64,000 nt of DNA from Marchantia polymorpha subsp. ruderalis (taxonomy: Eukaryota > Streptophyta > Marchantiopsida > Marchantiales > Marchantiaceae): positions 6,146,001 through 6,210,000 of the forward strand of contig AP031358.1 of NCBI GenBank assembly GCA_037833965.1. The letters are read 5' to 3'. A program made the position numbers and the translations under genes. Under the pieces are notes generated by a model, which did not search any database, had not been told where the DNA came from, and was given only the letters and a program-made list of their open reading frames with translations. Shown here in pieces: positions 11,170 to 22,085 of the stretch (position 1 is the first letter of the stretch; every line of letters begins with the position of its first letter).

Positions 11170-12090
11170 TGTATTAACCCACCAAAGGCTAAAACTGCAG
11201 TATGGTGGTAAAAAGATCGAATCCACAAGGACAGAGGCAACACACAGAGTAAAAGTGTCACGTTTAACAGACTTTTGTAGAGTTTGAATTCTCAGGCGAC
11301 TGTCACTCCCAGAAATACTGCAGTGCTCGACTCGGAGGCCACTCGGAGGATGCTCGACTCGGATGTCACTCAGAGGATGCTCGACTCGGAGGATGCTCGG
11401 AGGATGCACAGTGCAGCGTAGTCACTCAACACACACACACACACACACAACTGAAACTGGCAAAAGCACAACTCGGAGGTCGGTCAGGACCTCCGCTTAA
11501 GATTTCAGGGGGAAAGTGTCTCAAAAGTTCACTCAGAGGCTCTGCAGGTAGTGACTCCCACTCCGGCTTTTACTGCCCTTCCGCCAGGAACTAGCGTAGG
11601 GAACCCAGACTGGACTTCCCACTTAGGAACGAAGTCCCTCATACGCCGTGGACGTCACCCTCGACTCACACCAAACGCAGAGAGTACAGGCCCGACTGAG
11701 AACTCAACTGAGACACAATCCAGTAACACACGCACACAACCTGAATTGCAAACCAAGGCTTACACGAAGTAATAAAACTTCACTTTGGCATTGAGGGGAA
11801 ACTTCCCGTAGGAGTACAATCAGGATATGTCACTCGAAGGAGTAAGGAGGAACTGTTCAAGTCTCTAACTCGCAGCCGGCTCTGAGCATCAGAAATCACC
11901 CGCAGGTGCAGATCCGCACTACTCAAGTCCTTAACCGGGTACTAGCTCTGAACATTCAGCCGAAGGCCTTCAACTACAAAATACGGTAACTTCGCTATGC
12001 TGTAGCTTCTCTACTTGGTGCCAGGACCAAATGCACAAACACGCCAAGAAAGTGAGTTCCTGATCTGCACTTCCGAAACTGGAAGAGTCC

Positions 12091-12119
12091 CAAGGCAAAA
12101 CGCCTTGATCTACTTTATA
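12091..12119 (-). promoter_or_regulatory. LTR core promoter: TATAAAG plus hairpin (solo LTR B1)
   Basis: On the minus strand TATAAAG (12113-12119) is followed a few bases later by a 6-bp hairpin CAAGGC/GCCTTG (12091-12107). The same pair is kept in the other family B LTRs. It lies downstream of ORF3, so ORF3 is in U3. Confidence 0.6.
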
Positions 12120-12151
12120 CCCTCTAAGGTCCTAACTAACACTACGCTATC

Positions 12152-14713
12152 CTATCTGCTACTCGCAACACCTACACGAAACCAAACTACGCTACTGTAC
12201 TCTGCAGATCCGGTGCTGTGCCTCCTGCGCGCCGGACTGCCTCGCTCTCTATCTCTACCTTGCCAATCTTCTGACCGGCTGCGCAAGCCCAGTCGCCGAA
12301 GGGCTGCAGTCACTTCCGACTCCAAGTGCGCCATAGTGTCGCGCGCACCCGACAAGAAGGCTTCTAATTTCCTTGCTACTCGCCGCCGACTCCGACTGTC
12401 ACCCTCCGTCAATGCCGCCGCCCGAAGCTCAAACTCCCTGAGTGTGATCTTCTCTTGAGCTGCCACCTCCCAATGGGCGTATCCTTTTAGACAGTGAGTC
12501 ACCCGCGTCGCCAACTCTTCTCGCGCCCGGCAGCTGCCTTCCACCTCTGCTAGCTGCATTTCCGCATCTGCGAGCTGCGCCCTCAAATCCGCGCACTCGG
12601 ATTGCAAGTTGCGCAACAACTCCTCATCCTCCTTGCGTGTACTTTGACTTTCTTCAAATGCGCGCTTCTGGCGCGCAAGCTCTTCTGTTAAGATGCGGTT
12701 TTGTCTCCGCTCTTCCTGCAATTCCGACTCGATCTTTGCCCGCATTAGCTCGGCATCCGCCTGGTCTTTTGTCGCCGCATCCTCCCTCTGTTGTTGCAAG
12801 GTTTGGTATAGCTTCTGTGTGACCGCCAGGTGCTGTCGGAGGGTAGTGTTCCTATCCTGCAATGTTTGGCACCTAGAGGTCCAAGTGGCCACCTTGCTCC
12901 TCGTCCTGCGCTTGACAGTCTCCACGTACGACTGTGGCTTTCCGGAACCCGAGTACTTGGATGTCTTGCGATCCAGATATCGCAGGAGTGGAACTATCTG
13001 CTCGCACAATACCCCTGTTGGCGTTTTCTGTACAGAGTCCGCTTCCTGCTCTTCCGAACTCGTCTCATCCTCCGTTTTGAGGATTTCAGTCGCCACCGAA
13101 TCCCTTGGCGACTCCCTGGAACTGTGGCGCGCGGCAGCTTCTGCCGCGACTGCCGCTCCACTCCCTGCTAAAATATCCAAGGCAGTGGGGGATCCCACTG
13201 CTTGAGCCCCTGTTCCGGCTCGATCTTCGGTTTCCGAAGGGGTCGACGCCGCAGTGACTTTTGTCATCTTTGCACCGCCCTCTTCTGCTGCCTGCCCTTC
13301 CGGCGCGATCTGCGCGGAAGGTGTCTTCGCTGGAGGTGGGTCCGCCGAAGGCGCCCGCACAATGGTCGCCGGCCCTGTCCGTCTCGCAGTCGGCGAATCT
13401 GGCCGACTCTCTGTTGACCGACTCGCAGTCGGCCGACTAGCAGTTGTCCGACTGGCAGTCGGATCTACCCTGCGCGTCTTCACTCCACTTGGCCTGCTTG
13501 CTGGCGGCGTTTTCCCAGAAGTGCCTTCCGCCGAAGTCGACCCTCTGAGGGTTGTTGGCTCGTCAGCCAAACTCCCTTCTGCTTCCGGCCTGCTGTCCGG
13601 TTCAACGCGCTGCTCAGTCGGCCTTCCTTCCGTTTGCCGATCTTCAGTCGCCCGACTCGCAGTCGGCCGACTGTCAGTCCGCCTGTCTTCTTCATGAGGC
13701 ATCGGTGCCTTCTGCGCAGAGGTGTTCGCCGACTTCCCCAGAATCTGCGCGATTATCTCCTCCTGCGTGGGCAGGATACTCCGCCGGACCGGAGTACGCC
13801 CGGTCTCCTCAGTACTAGTTGGCACTTTGCGTGCCCTCAGTTTCGGCCGGCTGTGAGGCTCGTTGGTTGGCCGGCTCCGAGTCGGCGCAGCTGGAGCTTC
13901 CGGCTGCCTGTCCTCAGGTCTCTCATCCCATTTCCGCTTTCGCGGAGCGCGCTCACTTCGACGTTCTTCTGCTGCTCTTGCTGGAGGCGGAGCCGGAGTT
14001 GGACTGGCAGGTGCCTCGTCCGGATCCGTGTCTACTTCGGCCTCCCGCGAGTATCTACCTGGATAACTCCGGGTCAGCAGCGGAAACCGTGTCCGCTCTG
14101 AATTTGTCAAACATCCCATCGCCCGATAAAACACAATCAAGTAAGGCGAAAGATGATTGAGGGTTCCTCCTCTCTCTTCTTGCGCATGTTGGCGCGTCAC
14201 CTTCCACAGGAGCCGTGCCCAATGAACTGGAGCTCCTGACAACACTAGCTCCACAAATCCTACTTGCCAACCATGCATGTAAGCGGTCTTGGTCGGCTGC
14301 AATATCTGCAGCAATGCAGTCGCGACATTTCTCCGCAATCGATCTTTGTAATCCCGTGTCCGGAAACCGTTCTTGAGATGCCTGGCAACTTTGAAAAGTT
14401 CATTGTAGGAGATTTCTTCCTCCTTGGACACCTTCACGCTATCGGCCTCGAAGAGGAGAAACCCTTCCTCGCCGGCACACCTGCCCAACACCTGCGCCCA
14501 GTCACAAATGTCCCATCTCTCTGGATGTGGGCGGAATCCGCGTGAGGGCTTGTGTTTCTCCTGCAGATACTCGCGCACCATCTCCGGACATGTCCAGTTC
14601 CATCCCCACAGGAGGAAATCGAGCTTCAGCCCTGTTAGCACATCTTGGAATGCGCGCAGACCGATCTGCGGCACTCTGAGTGGAGACACTCGCAGCTGGG
14701 GGACCTTCGACAT
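12152..14713 (-). CDS. ORF3, LTR-encoded coiled-coil protein (intact copy in solo LTR B1)
   Basis: About 853 residues from the ATG at 14711-14713. The frame is open further upstream without an ATG, and this ATG is the one conserved in all copies. The N-terminal ~215 residues form a conserved, helix-rich, Trp-rich domain (LDFLLWGWNWTC, DWAQVLGRCAG, GFRTRDYKDRLRR, GGTLNHLSPYL). Residues ~216-520 are Pro/Arg/Thr/Ser-rich with degenerate SRPTASR-like repeats. An acidic patch (SSEEQE) follows, then a long heptad-type coiled coil (~620-735), and the C-terminus is Arg/Ser-rich. No membrane segment or enzyme motif is visible. Many substitutions and in-frame indels separate it from the 39227 copy, yet there is no stop, which suggests past coding constraint. 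Function unknown; a nucleic-acid or gag-interacting accessory role is only a guess. Confidence 0.75.
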   Translation of the reverse strand: MSKVPQLRVSPLRVPQIGLRAFQDVLTGLKLDFLLWGWNWTCPEMVREYLQEKHKPSRGFRPHPERWDICDWAQVLGRCAGEEGFLLFEADSVKVSKEEEISYNELFKVARHLKNGFRTRDYKDRLRRNVATALLQILQPTKTAYMHGWQVGFVELVLSGAPVHWARLLWKVTRQHAQEERGGTLNHLSPYLIVFYRAMGCLTNSERTRFPLLTRSYPGRYSREAEVDTDPDEAPASPTPAPPPARAAEERRSERAPRKRKWDERPEDRQPEAPAAPTRSRPTNEPHSRPKLRARKVPTSTEETGRTPVRRSILPTQEEIIAQILGKSANTSAQKAPMPHEEDRRTDSRPTASRATEDRQTEGRPTEQRVEPDSRPEAEGSLADEPTTLRGSTSAEGTSGKTPPASRPSGVKTRRVDPTASRTTASRPTASRSTESRPDSPTARRTGPATIVRAPSADPPPAKTPSAQIAPEGQAAEEGGAKMTKVTAASTPSETEDRAGTGAQAVGSPTALDILAGSGAAVAAEAAARHSSRESPRDSVATEILKTEDETSSEEQEADSVQKTPTGVLCEQIVPLLRYLDRKTSKYSGSGKPQSYVETVKRRTRSKVATWTSRCQTLQDRNTTLRQHLAVTQKLYQTLQQQREDAATKDQADAELMRAKIESELQEERRQNRILTEELARQKRAFEESQSTRKEDEELLRNLQSECADLRAQLADAEMQLAEVEGSCRAREELATRVTHCLKGYAHWEVAAQEKITLREFELRAAALTEGDSRSRRRVARKLEAFLSGARDTMAHLESEVTAALRRLGLRSRSEDWQGRDRERGSPARRRHSTGSAEYSSVVWFRVGVASSR

Positions 14714-16100
14714 TGCGTTTCCTGCACACACAGACGTTCTCCCTTCCGCTCGCCCTCTCACAATCGCTGCTGCGCGTCGGCCACTCAAACACTGACTGCA
14801 ATCGCTTCTCTTCTCTTGCGGGCTCAAGTTCGCTACTCGCAAATTCTCTGCAAGGTCTGTCAAGATCCTTGCGCAACTCGTCTCCGCACTCTCTCCTCTC
14901 ACTGCAGGTCTCTCCGCCCTTGCGCGTAATCTTGGAAGCTGGAAATCTCAAAATCAAGAATGAGAGAATGAGACTGGAGAGCAGTCTTTTCTTCTCCGAA
15001 TTCAAGATCGTCCAACGTTCTTACTGGTTACAATTACGCAGCCGGCTATACGGCCTAACGGTTCGCCCTCGCATGCTCAAATTCACGTCTCCGCACTGCG
15101 CGCATTCGCAAGCGTGAATATTGAATTCTCCCGCCGCCATCGTCTTCCGGACTCGAGTTTCGGCGCCGTCTTCCGGACTCGAGTTCGCCGCAGTGTATGC
15201 GTCGACTATGTTGTCTTTTCCTAACCTGAACATCGCCGGAGGCGTATCGCCGTGGGCGTATTCCTTCTCCGTCGGCGCCTCGCTGGAGGCGCACATCAAG
15301 TCGGCGCGAATTACGCTGGCGCGTATTTGTACCACTTGTTTTGTCCGTTCTGCCCCGTCTATTGTTGACGTCGCATATCCCGCCGGCGCAAATCATGACA
15401 GCGCATCCGCCTACCCGCGCCACGTCGGGGGCGTACATCCGGCCGGCGCTTCTCTTCCGTTGTGCAGCCGCCAAAGGCGCTTCCGCCTCTGAGTTGATCT
15501 CCTCCCATGAGCGCGTGGTTTCGCCGAAGGCGCATCGCCGAAGGCGTACGGGAGTCCTTTCCGACGGTGAACCCTAGCGCGAACGGCGCATGTCCGGCTA
15601 TGAGTTTTCCGATGCTCATAACTTCTTCGTCCCTAATCCATCTCCGACGCTCTTGGGCTCGTTAGAACGAGCGTCCCGAGCTCTTTCCAATGCAACCTCA
15701 ACCAACTGGAACTACCGTGTATTCTGATCGTTATGAAGGTTTCCCTTCCGCGCTAGCGGCGCATCGCCGAAGGCGCACTCATGGTCGGAAGCGTTCAGAG
15801 GTCCTTGCCGGCTTCTGACGTCTTTAGCGAGATCTCCTCCGGAGGTGTCTACGCCGGAAGCGTATCTTCCTTAAATGCTGGAAGCGCGTGAGTAGAGACA
15901 CCTCAGCAAAGGAGCTCTTGCCGAAGGCGCTGAAGACATTTGGCGCTGGTACATCCAACTTCGCGATTCTTCGTGACCTCGTGACGATCTACTCAATCCA
16001 CTCTTTTCAACGTACCCTTTTCTAACTACAGACACTGCTTCGGTACTTGTTTTCTAAAATTGTTTAAATTCTGCAAAAAAACAAAAAGTGTGTTACCACA

Positions 16101-17813
16101 AAGGCCCTTCTCGCCTTCGCCTATTTATACCAGCCACTTTCGACACTCATAAATCGGTGATTGCTTATCCGTTTTAAGAGTTCTTGGGCTCGTTAGAACG
16201 AGCATGCTAAGTTCTATCTATAAAACTCTACTTAAATCAATTACTTATCAATTGAAAATGTTGTGAGGTATTTACTCTTATTAGATCATAACTCATGTAA
16301 CTGAACTAGACTGCCTAGAAAGTAAAAAAAATTAACTTCAAAGAGAGGAAGCTAAATGGATTCCACTACTACTAACTGGTCATTTACTAACAAATCCACT
16401 ATTTACTCTACTTTTTAGTCTTCTACCTCTCAAACTTTTTGTTATCATAACATGCCAGACAACCCGATTGCGTTCATGTGGAGAATCTGCTCACTTTCCA
16501 CCATACTCCAATATCTGCCATAGATCTAGATGGACTGGTCTAGAACGCTGTACCAGGCAATGGGCTTGCCCTTGATCACTTTCGCGTATAATCACCAAGA
16601 ATCAAAGGAAGTACTAATCGAAGGAAATCCCTTCACCATGGAGTATTGCTCATCCACTGATTGCCTCTTCAAATGACTGTGAAATGGAGGGAGTTACTGT
16701 TGGGCCCAGCAGCACCGTTCATCAGGATGCGGCCAAGTTCACTCCCAAAAAAGATTAGAGTCTGAACCACTCTCAAATAGTCGTACATGGAAAAGCTTCC
16801 AGTACCATATAAGTAATTTCCTATGAGACTTCCATCCTCCGAATTGCTTTCTCAAAACTATTGTCACACAACCTATGTGCATAAGAAAACCCTCCACACA
16901 AAAGACTACTAAAAACTTCTAGCTCAAGCTCTCAACTCAGAATCACTTGGCACGTCTCTTGACTTATGCCTTGAGCATAACATCAAAATATCTGCATATT
17001 TGTGGGATTTTTCACTTTGAACGTGGAGAAAAAAACTATCTATTGAAAAAAGCTAAAAATTTACTACTGTATTTCCTATCTAAACATTAGCCACCTCACA
17101 ATACCATTGGGTTAAATGAAACGTGATAGGTTCCAGCTATTTGTGTTAATTAATGATCTCATCAATATCTATAATTTAACATTTTTATTATGAATATTTA
17201 TCAAAAGTTACGGTTATTTGAATATTATTTTCCCAAAGATTCTTCAACTAATTTTGATAGAAAGGCTCATCAAGGTCTTATGAGTATTTGAATCGATATT
17301 CATTGTTAAATATGACATAATAATGTTTTTTTATTGTAAACCAAGGACGAGGAATGAAGTTTGTGCCACTTTCTGCGACCAAAATGTCTTCTTTTCTTGA
17401 TTTTTACAGCTATTAGTGATCAATCTAGAATTTTCCACTAAAATTTTAATACCAATATAAAACTCATTGATCTTACTTATACAAATCTTCCTCATGGATT
17501 TTCTAACATAGAAAATGAAGTATGTGTGGCTCACGCTTTGAAATACAAAAGAGATTCATGCCTCAAAATTTTCCCAATCAATGATGAGTCAATACATTTA
17601 AAATGCGTTTTTTTTCTGTAAACCATATGAGATTATTCCACTACTCTGACTCTTGTGTAATGGTTGGGAAACATTCTTTTATAAGAAATAAATAAATATT
17701 GTGCACAGACTTTTGACTTTTGGATAAATCCTGATGTTAATAATCATAACTTATTTTCAGCTAGAACGTGCATCTTGTAAAAAAAAAACTAATGAATTAT
17801 TGAGTTTTTATAC
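16101..17813. other. Gene-free stretch right of solo LTR B1
   Basis: AT-rich. It starts with the AAGGC duplication (16101-16105). At 16188-16203 it has a perfect copy of the palindrome GCTCGTTAGAACGAGC that otherwise lies inside the giant LTRs, so the first ~150 bases may be a remnant of another LTR. Nothing else is recognised. Confidence 0.5.
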
Positions 17814-18068
17814 TCAAAAGCCAATAATGTGGATACGAAACAAAGAATGAAACTTTGTGCTTGTTCCAAGAAATTCCTCTGAATAAATTTCCCTAACACA
17901 ACGTTCAAGTACCATCCTCTCTTGCTTTCTATAATATATGGTTCCATATATAAGGCACTCTTCGCCCGTACTCAGCTCCCACCTCAAATATCTTGTTATT
18001 TCACGATAACGATAAAACGATTTAACGTGAAACTCGATAGAATTTCCAGAAGTTCTATCATCGAGCAA
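17814..18068 (-). other. Possible exon remnant, 84+ codons, no ATG
   Basis: The minus-strand frame has protein-like composition (rich in Arg, Tyr, Glu, Ile; a stretch 'GTIYYRKQERMVLERCVREI') and stays open about ten codons further upstream to a stop near 18100. There is no ATG at its start. It could be an internal exon, a decayed transposase fragment or chance. I do not recognise it. Confidence 0.2.
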
Positions 18069-18578
18069 ATTTCTGACTGACTTAATATTATATCAACGCA
18101 TAATGTAGTTATTTCTAATTATAAAGATGTAGAACTGTAGTATTTGAATCGAAAATTTTACCGTTCAAACAGCGCACTTGAACTGCAGCTCCGTACAAAA
18201 CCGATCGGAAACAAAATTCAGCAGCACACTAACGTGAAACAAATCGGTCTCAATTTGAAGTGATTGTTACAAACGTAATTATGTTCTCCTTCTTTTGGGA
18301 ATGATTGTTAACAGTACTAAATTTCTGAATTTTGAGTTACAGTCCGAGTGGTTTGCGATCGTCAGGCTGCTGAGGAGTTAATTACAAACTCACTCAAAAC
18401 ATACTTTCTGTAGAATATTTGAGGCGACGAAGGGATATAGCTCGAGCCCACTCCGACCGAACTGAACCGAGTAACACGAAACAACTGCGTACGCAACGCG
18501 TGCACAACCGAACCTGGATGAGGTCGCGCACTTACGCGGTAGGTCGGGCCGTGTCGGGTACTTTGTCGCTCGACGAGA

Positions 18579-19457
18579 ATGAAGTTTCATTCTATTCTTC
18601 GTTCGTTCGCAGCTCGTTTGGAGGTGGAGGTCAACGTCGCCGAGCTTTTGCATCGCACGCATAATTTTTGTTACGCTTGGACTCATACGATGCAGTCTGT
18701 CAATGACAAAGAGGAGGAGGACGATGCTGATGCGGCCATGCAGTTTGAGCTTGAGGAGACTGATGGGATGCAGTCCGTCCAAGAGGACTGCGATGCATGG
18801 TCTGTGGAGGCGGAAGCTGGTGGCATGCAGGCTCTGGAGAAGGGAGCTGATCAAGAGATCAAGTCTGACAAAGAGGGTGCACCGTCGAAGCAGCCCGGGG
18901 ACGAGGTCAAGGACGAGGAACACATTCCAATTAAGTGCCGGGAAGAAGTGGTGGCCGTCCCGGAGCCGAAGATCCATCTGATTGACAATCTTGAGTTCCG
19001 GGAGTATTTTGCTGCTCTGGAGTCGTGTCCAGTCACGAAGCTCCAAATTTTCCTGGAATCGAAAGCAAAAGGGCCTCATTTGGTGCTCCGGATCCGTAGC
19101 CAGCGAGCTGAGGAGATCGAGGTGACGATCTTCGGGACAGCTCACCTGCCCATACACGTATCAGTTGACGGGAGTACCCTCTTGGACTTGGACAAACTCT
19201 CATACTGGCTGCGAAGCTCTGGGGCTGAAATTCCCTTGGAGGTCGCTGTGTTCGACGCCATGGAGGTGAAAGGATTCTTGGATCGGGTTCGTGATCGACA
19301 CATGTGGGCTGCAAGAGTTCAGCTGCAGCTACGGCGCCAGGATAGTGTCATTACTATCGGGGACTTCGTGTCCTCCACCGCTCATGGTTTATGGCCCGGA
19401 GAAATCATGTACAAATCTGGTTATATTGACGAAAAAAACCCGCTCCCCACTTTCTGA
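18579..19457 (+). CDS. Hypothetical acidic protein, intronless
   Basis: 292 residues from the ATG at 18579; a second in-frame ATG at 18690 (residue 38) is an alternative start. Residues ~38-120 are strongly acidic and low in complexity, with repeated Met-Gln-Ser/Ala motifs ('GMQSVQ', 'GMQALE'). Residues ~130-292 look like a folded alpha/beta domain (blocks 'IHLIDNLEFREYFAALES', 'LPIHVSVDGSTLLDLDKL', 'GFLDRVRDRH'). The base composition is GC-richer than the surrounding DNA, which favours real coding. Upstream at 18.4-18.57 kb is a GC-rich stretch that could be a promoter or 5' UTR. I recognise no family. It may be a host gene, a retrocopy (no introns), or the last exon of a longer gene. Confidence 0.5.
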   Translation: MKFHSILRSFAARLEVEVNVAELLHRTHNFCYAWTHTMQSVNDKEEEDDADAAMQFELEETDGMQSVQEDCDAWSVEAEAGGMQALEKGADQEIKSDKEGAPSKQPGDEVKDEEHIPIKCREEVVAVPEPKIHLIDNLEFREYFAALESCPVTKLQIFLESKAKGPHLVLRIRSQRAEEIEVTIFGTAHLPIHVSVDGSTLLDLDKLSYWLRSSGAEIPLEVAVFDAMEVKGFLDRVRDRHMWAARVQLQLRRQDSVITIGDFVSSTAHGLWPGEIMYKSGYIDEKNPLPTF

Positions 19458-19749
19458 TTGTCATGAGAGGTTACACGATCATTATGACCGTGACAACGCT
19501 TGGCCATCGAACTCATACATGTTCATGGTAGTGCGTCCGATCTCATTGTTTAGTTGAGGAAAGTGAATGCATTTCGGTGATGCATATGCTAGTAATCTAG
19601 CTCAGTCAGAATCTCAAGTTGCATGACGAGTATGTAGTGAAATTGCATTATGTATACATGAATACGAGCAACGGTTAGTCCATTTTGTAACCTCATCCGA
19701 GAAGGCAACGCTGTACATCAAGTACTTTTTACGTTTTGTTTTTCTCCGT

Positions 19750-20178
19750 CATATTACCGAACGACTTTTCAAAATTCCTTTAATTGTTATCGATTTATGC
19801 TTGAGGAATGTCACGATGTGTTAAATTACTCACATTTTTATAACTTAGGTAAAGTAAATTAGGTTTATGTTCTGCTTACAGATGTAATACCTGAAATCTC
19901 CTCTCTAATATGAAGGAAGCATTGCTTTGAGTCTAAATGTCGCAAATACTATTAAGTTCTGACGCATTCTATTATGAATACCACATGAACCTATAACAGT
20001 TATAAAAGTTTGTCACAAGTCCAAATACCTCATGAGTCATGAGGTATTTATTATGGTCATGAGTCATGACCATAATATAAAGCTCTTGACTGTTCAGTTA
20101 TTATCAAAGTAGACATAAATTTGAGAACTCATGAACATGGAGAGCTGTTGTTGAAGTCAGGAAATTCATCTTATGCTT
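19750..20178 (+). repeat. Direct repeat, copy 1
   Basis: About 430 bp that recur at 20866-21241 with scattered substitutions and indels. Shared blocks include ATGTGTTAAATTACTCACAT-like and 'TAATACCTGAAAT' segments and the end 'TTGTTGAAGTCAG'. This copy holds an extra pair of palindromes (20023-20077) that copy 2 lacks. Confidence 0.85.
20023..20077. repeat. Two adjacent odd-centred palindromes
   Basis: 20023-20049 has perfect 13-bp arms around G 20036. 20049-20077 has perfect 14-bp arms around G 20063. Both centres read TCATGAGTCATGA, which contains the bZIP-like core TGAGTCA. Copy 2 of the direct repeat (near 21122-21140) has only 'ATACCTCGACCATAAT' here. Confidence 0.9.
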
Positions 20179-20200
20179 ATCCAGGGACAAAAACATCCCG

Positions 20201-20828
20201 TTAAGAATTTGATCCCCACGACCACATGAATGACGTTCGGATTCTTTCTAGAGGAGCGGGGCAAAGAGCTCTGCAGTCTGGGCCTACGGACCTTGAGACT
20301 ACGGACGGAAGACGTGCAATGCTTGACTCGGCCTCGTCACAATCTGCAGCATTTGCCGAGATTTCCATCAGAAGCAACGACCGAGCTGCAGGTCTGCCGT
20401 TGCAGATTCGAATGACATGAATCCCAGCTCGTGATTCGAAACCGAATTCGATCGAGAGCTGGCCGTTGGACTTGTGTGATCCGTTTCATGAACCAAGTGC
20501 CATGCTTTGCACAATCTTGCGAATGCTTCAGTGCAGCGAGCATCAATTGGTGTTCAACGATGCTTGGAGTTGGGCTGCCGTCGGTAGCGGCGTGTTATTG
20601 CTACCGGTTGGCTGTGTAGAAGTTACTGTCGATCACAATCACAAATGATTGTCATATGGGAACCAGATAACTCGGTCGTTCAATGGTAGACTAACCTTTG
20701 ATGTTTGCTTACGAGCTACAAGTCATAAGAAATCTCGAGCTGCCTGGTAAAGAGTGCATCCATGAAGAGATGCGACTTGTTCACGAGGTATGTTGTCCAA
20801 GCATACCTTGTGAATAAGAGACACAGCC
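20201..20828 (+). repeat. Inverted repeat, left arm
   Basis: About 630 bp matched in reverse complement by 21386-21939. The left arm has an extra ~70 bp (about 20710-20785) bounded by the short repeat ACGAG, absent from the right arm. Short ORFs in the arms do not look like protein-coding genes. The end motif of the arm occurs once more at about 22086-22136. Confidence 0.85.
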
Positions 20829-20865
20829 GGAAATAATATTTAATGATCCAGGGACCATATTACCG

Positions 20866-21241
20866 GACGACTTTTCAAATTTCCTTTAATTGTAATCAGT
20901 TTGTACTTATGGAATGTCACGATGTGTTAAATTACTCACATTGTAATAACCTGAAGAGTAGGTTTTTCTTTTGATTACAGATGTAATACCTGAAATTTCC
21001 TCGCTAATGTGAAGGAAGCATTGCTATAAGTCTAAACGTCGGTAATATTATTAAGTTCCGAAGCATTCTATTATGAATACCACATGAACCAATAACAGTA
21101 ATAAAATTTTGTCACAAGTCGAAATACCTCGACCATAATATAAAGCTCTTGGTTGTTCAGTTATTATCCAAGTAGACATAAATTTGAGAACTCATGAAGA
21201 TGGAGATCTGTTGTTGAAGTCAGAAAATTAATCTTATGCTT
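20866..21241 (+). repeat. Direct repeat, copy 2 (spacer of the inverted repeat)
   Basis: Diverged second copy of 19750-20178. It fills most of the space between the two inverted-repeat arms. Confidence 0.85.
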
Positions 21242-21385
21242 GTGCTTGGCAAGGTTTGTGTCGTTAAGAGAACCTTCATATTTTGGTGTCACAATTCATA
21301 TAGTCGTCTCTTCTCCTTAGTATTTCTTCAGGTAATTTTATATCCCTGGAAAAATTGTACTAAATGCAAGTAAATATTAATTCTA

Positions 21386-21939
21386 GCTGTGTCTCTTATT
21401 CAGAAGGTATGCTTGGACAACTCGCAAGCAAACATCAAAGGTTAGTCTACCATTGAACGACCGAGTTATGTGGTTCCCATATGACAATCATTTGTGATTG
21501 TGATCGATAGTAACTTCTACACAGCCAACCGGTAGCAATAACACGCCGCTACGGACGGCAGCCCAAACTCCAAACATCGTTGAACGACCAATTGATGCTG
21601 GCTGCACTGAAGCATTCGCAAGATTGTGCAAAGCATGGCACTTGGTTCATGAAACGGATCACACAAGTCCAACGGCCAGCTCTCGACCGAATTCGGTTTC
21701 GAATCACGAGCTGGGATTCATGCCATTCTAATCTGCAACGGCAGACCTGCAGCTCGGTCGTTGCTTCTGAGGGAAATCTCGACAAATGCTGCAGATTGTG
21801 ACGAGGCCGAGTCAAGCATTGCATGTCTTCGGTCGAGCCTCAAGCACCGTAGGCCCATACTGCAGAGCTCTTTGCCCCGCTCCTCTAGAAAGTCAGAAGA
21901 ATCGAACGTCATTTATGTGGGCCTGGGGATGAAATTCTT
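21386..21939 (-). repeat. Inverted repeat, right arm
   Basis: Reverse complement of 20201-20828, with substitutions and one ~70-bp deletion at a short direct repeat. Transcription through both arms would give a long imperfect hairpin. Confidence 0.85.
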
Positions 21940-22085
21940 CACTACGTCCATTCTGTGTTTGGTGAGCTTGGGTGTCTTTAATCGAGCAATGTGCAAGACT
22001 TGTCAAGTGGCATGTGAGAGGATCATACTCTCGTGTTTGAGCGCATAATAGGAAGCTTGGAGTCCATGGTTGGGAGTCAGAAGTC

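Larger units (their letters stand above)
11170..16100 (-). mobile_element. Solo LTR B1 of the giant-LTR family B
   Basis: It is 4931 bp. On the minus strand it runs from TGTGGTAACAC (right end, 16100) to GGGTTAATACA (left end, 11170) and is flanked by a perfect 5-bp duplication AAGGC, with no internal region. This is the product of LTR-LTR recombination in an inserted element. It aligns end to end with the 4871-bp LTRs of the full element at 37872-53403 but is clearly diverged from them, with in-frame indels inside the ORF. It has a complete ORF3, the TATA/hairpin core promoter, and a longer CTCGGAGGATG-type minisatellite (about 11334-11408). Confidence 0.93.

Noticed and set aside
12693-13205. 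Long ORFs (up to 170 codons) opposite to or out of frame with ORF3 in every LTR copy
   Set aside because: They overlap ORF3, are Arg/Ser/Ala-biased by its GC-rich codons and have no independent features; treated as shadows.
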